Positions 31,752 through 32,521 of a stretch of DNA of 32,521 nt are shown here, piece after piece (within the stretch, counting starts at the first letter, position 1; every line of letters begins with the position of its first letter). Under the pieces are notes generated by a model. That model worked only from the letters and a program-made list of their open reading frames with translations. It did no database searches and had not been told where the DNA came from. This DNA comes from Acidobacteriota bacterium (lineage in GTDB: Bacteria; Acidobacteriota; Thermoanaerobaculia; Multivoradales; JAGPDF01): contig WYBK01000107.1 in NCBI GenBank assembly GCA_011525905.1, positions 1 through 32,521 of the forward strand. Direction: 5' to 3'. Position numbers and translations under genes: made by a program.

Positions 31752-32521
31752 CGGGCGGGGGCTGGCGTTCGCCGCGGCGGCGGCGCTGCTCGCCACCGCC
31801 TGCGATTCGCGGGCGCCGCTTCCCGGCGGCGGCGAGCCGCTCGCAGCGTCCGTGGGCGAGCTGCGCGTCGAGCGGGAGACGATCGAGGTCGACCTCGGAG
31901 AGCCCCGGGCACGCGAGCATCTGGCGCTCGGCTTCGGCGCGGACGAGAGCGGCCCCGAGGGTTCCTTCGTGCGCGTCGAAGGCCCCGCCGCCGTCGTGCG
32001 CCTCGAGCTCTGGCAGCCGCGCGACCGGGTGATGCGGCTGCGCGCCTGGTGCCCGGGAGCGGGCGCCCGGGGCATCGCCGTGGTGCGGATCCTGCTCAAC
32101 GGTCGGCAGGCGGCGCGGCTACGGCTCACGGCACGCCCGGAGACCGTCGAGGTCGGCCTGCCCCGCTCGCTCTGGCGCGTGCCCGAGAACCTGCTGCGCT
32201 TCGAGGCCGATTCGCGGGCGCCCGGCACGCCGCGGGCCGAGCTCGACCTGGCGATCGACGGGCTGCGCTTCGCCGACGAGGAGGCACCGTCGCCAGCGGA
32301 TCGCTCGCCCGCCTTCTCGCCGGAGGGGGACCTCGAGCTGCCCGCCGGAGCCGGCGCCGGCTTCTACCTCGAGTTGCCGCCGGGCAGCTGGCTCGCCTGG
32401 CGCGAGATCGAGCGCGAGGGCGCGGGCGGCGAGCTCGAAATCCGGGTGCGCGAGGAGTCGGGACGCGACTCGCGCTCGCGGCGTTTCGAAGCGGGGGAGG
32501 GCGAGGGCCGGCTGGCGCTCA
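31741..32521 (+). CDS. Lipoprotein, 3' truncated by the window edge
   Basis: The open frame from ATG 31741 runs without a stop to the edge, giving 260 complete codons. A lipobox is seen in ALLATAC (Cys21), so it should be membrane-anchored. The visible part is beta-rich with alternating hydrophobic and charged residues (e.g. VRLELWQPRDRVMRLRAWCPG, LPRSLWRVPENLLRFEAD), suggesting jelly-roll-type modules. The missing C-terminus could hold a catalytic domain such as a sulfatase; that is a guess. It overlaps the MBL gene by 11 bp and is likely in the same operon. Confidence 0.75.
   Translation, partial: MWGDGRGLAFAAAAALLATACDSRAPLPGGGEPLAASVGELRVERETIEVDLGEPRAREHLALGFGADESGPEGSFVRVEGPAAVVRLELWQPRDRVMRLRAWCPGAGARGIAVVRILLNGRQAARLRLTARPETVEVGLPRSLWRVPENLLRFEADSRAPGTPRAELDLAIDGLRFADEEAPSPADRSPAFSPEGDLELPAGAGAGFYLELPPGSWLAWREIEREGAGGELEIRVREESGRDSRSRRFEAGEGEGRLAL

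Overview
The window is GC-rich (well above 65% by eye), densely packed bacterial chromosome with many 1-4 base start/stop overlaps. It has no phage genes, no recognisable transposase gene, and no rRNA or tRNA that I can see. Lineage markers are suggestive only: a GldA/GldF/GldG ABC operon with a DUF4340 gene, an ArsC-like selenoprotein, an SDR-type threonine dehydrogenase next to kbl, and intergenic GGGGACA/TGTCCCC repeat clusters. My best guess is an Acidobacteriota member, possibly near Thermoanaerobaculia. This is inference, not demonstrated.

Layout. 1-2731: an ArsC-like gene with an in-frame UGA (probable selenocysteine) divergent from recQ, then an Hsp15-like gene in opposite orientation. 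2743-3896: an ArsR-type regulator and a SRPBCC/NTF2-like fusion under an AT-rich palindromic operator. 4012-4323: four exact-length 78-nt tandem units in a gap. 4333-9386: a secreted phosphodiesterase, a lipoprotein, a minimal zincin and acetoacetyl-CoA synthetase. 9390-10614: a small coiled-coil protein divergent from a phosphoglycerate-mutase-like metalloenzyme. 10664-18850: two ABC exporter clusters enclosed by nested, inverted repeat modules. 18907-21581: an ALDH/reductase pair. 21796-25572: a membrane protein, a threonine-to-glycine operon (tdh-kbl) with a SLOG-like gene, and a 72-aa protein. 25704-29780: an S1-domain protein, SufT and a secreted prolyl oligopeptidase. 29899-32521: an epimerase, an MBL hydrolase and a lipoprotein gene that runs off the edge.

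How genes work together. Tdh and Kbl form a complete two-step route from threonine to glycine plus acetyl-CoA. The GldA-like ATPase, GldF-like permease, GldG-like protein and DUF4340 protein look like one membrane complex. A second ATPase/permease pair converges on that operon across a repeat-filled gap. The ArsR regulator probably represses its own operon through the adjacent palindrome.

Most interesting signals. (1) The UGA-containing ArsC-like gene carries a near-ideal bacterial SECIS hairpin. (2) Dispersed intergenic modules keep hairpins through compensatory base changes and are arranged as nested inverted repeats around the two ABC clusters. (3) A strictly 78-nt tandem repeat of unknown nature lies at 4012-4323.
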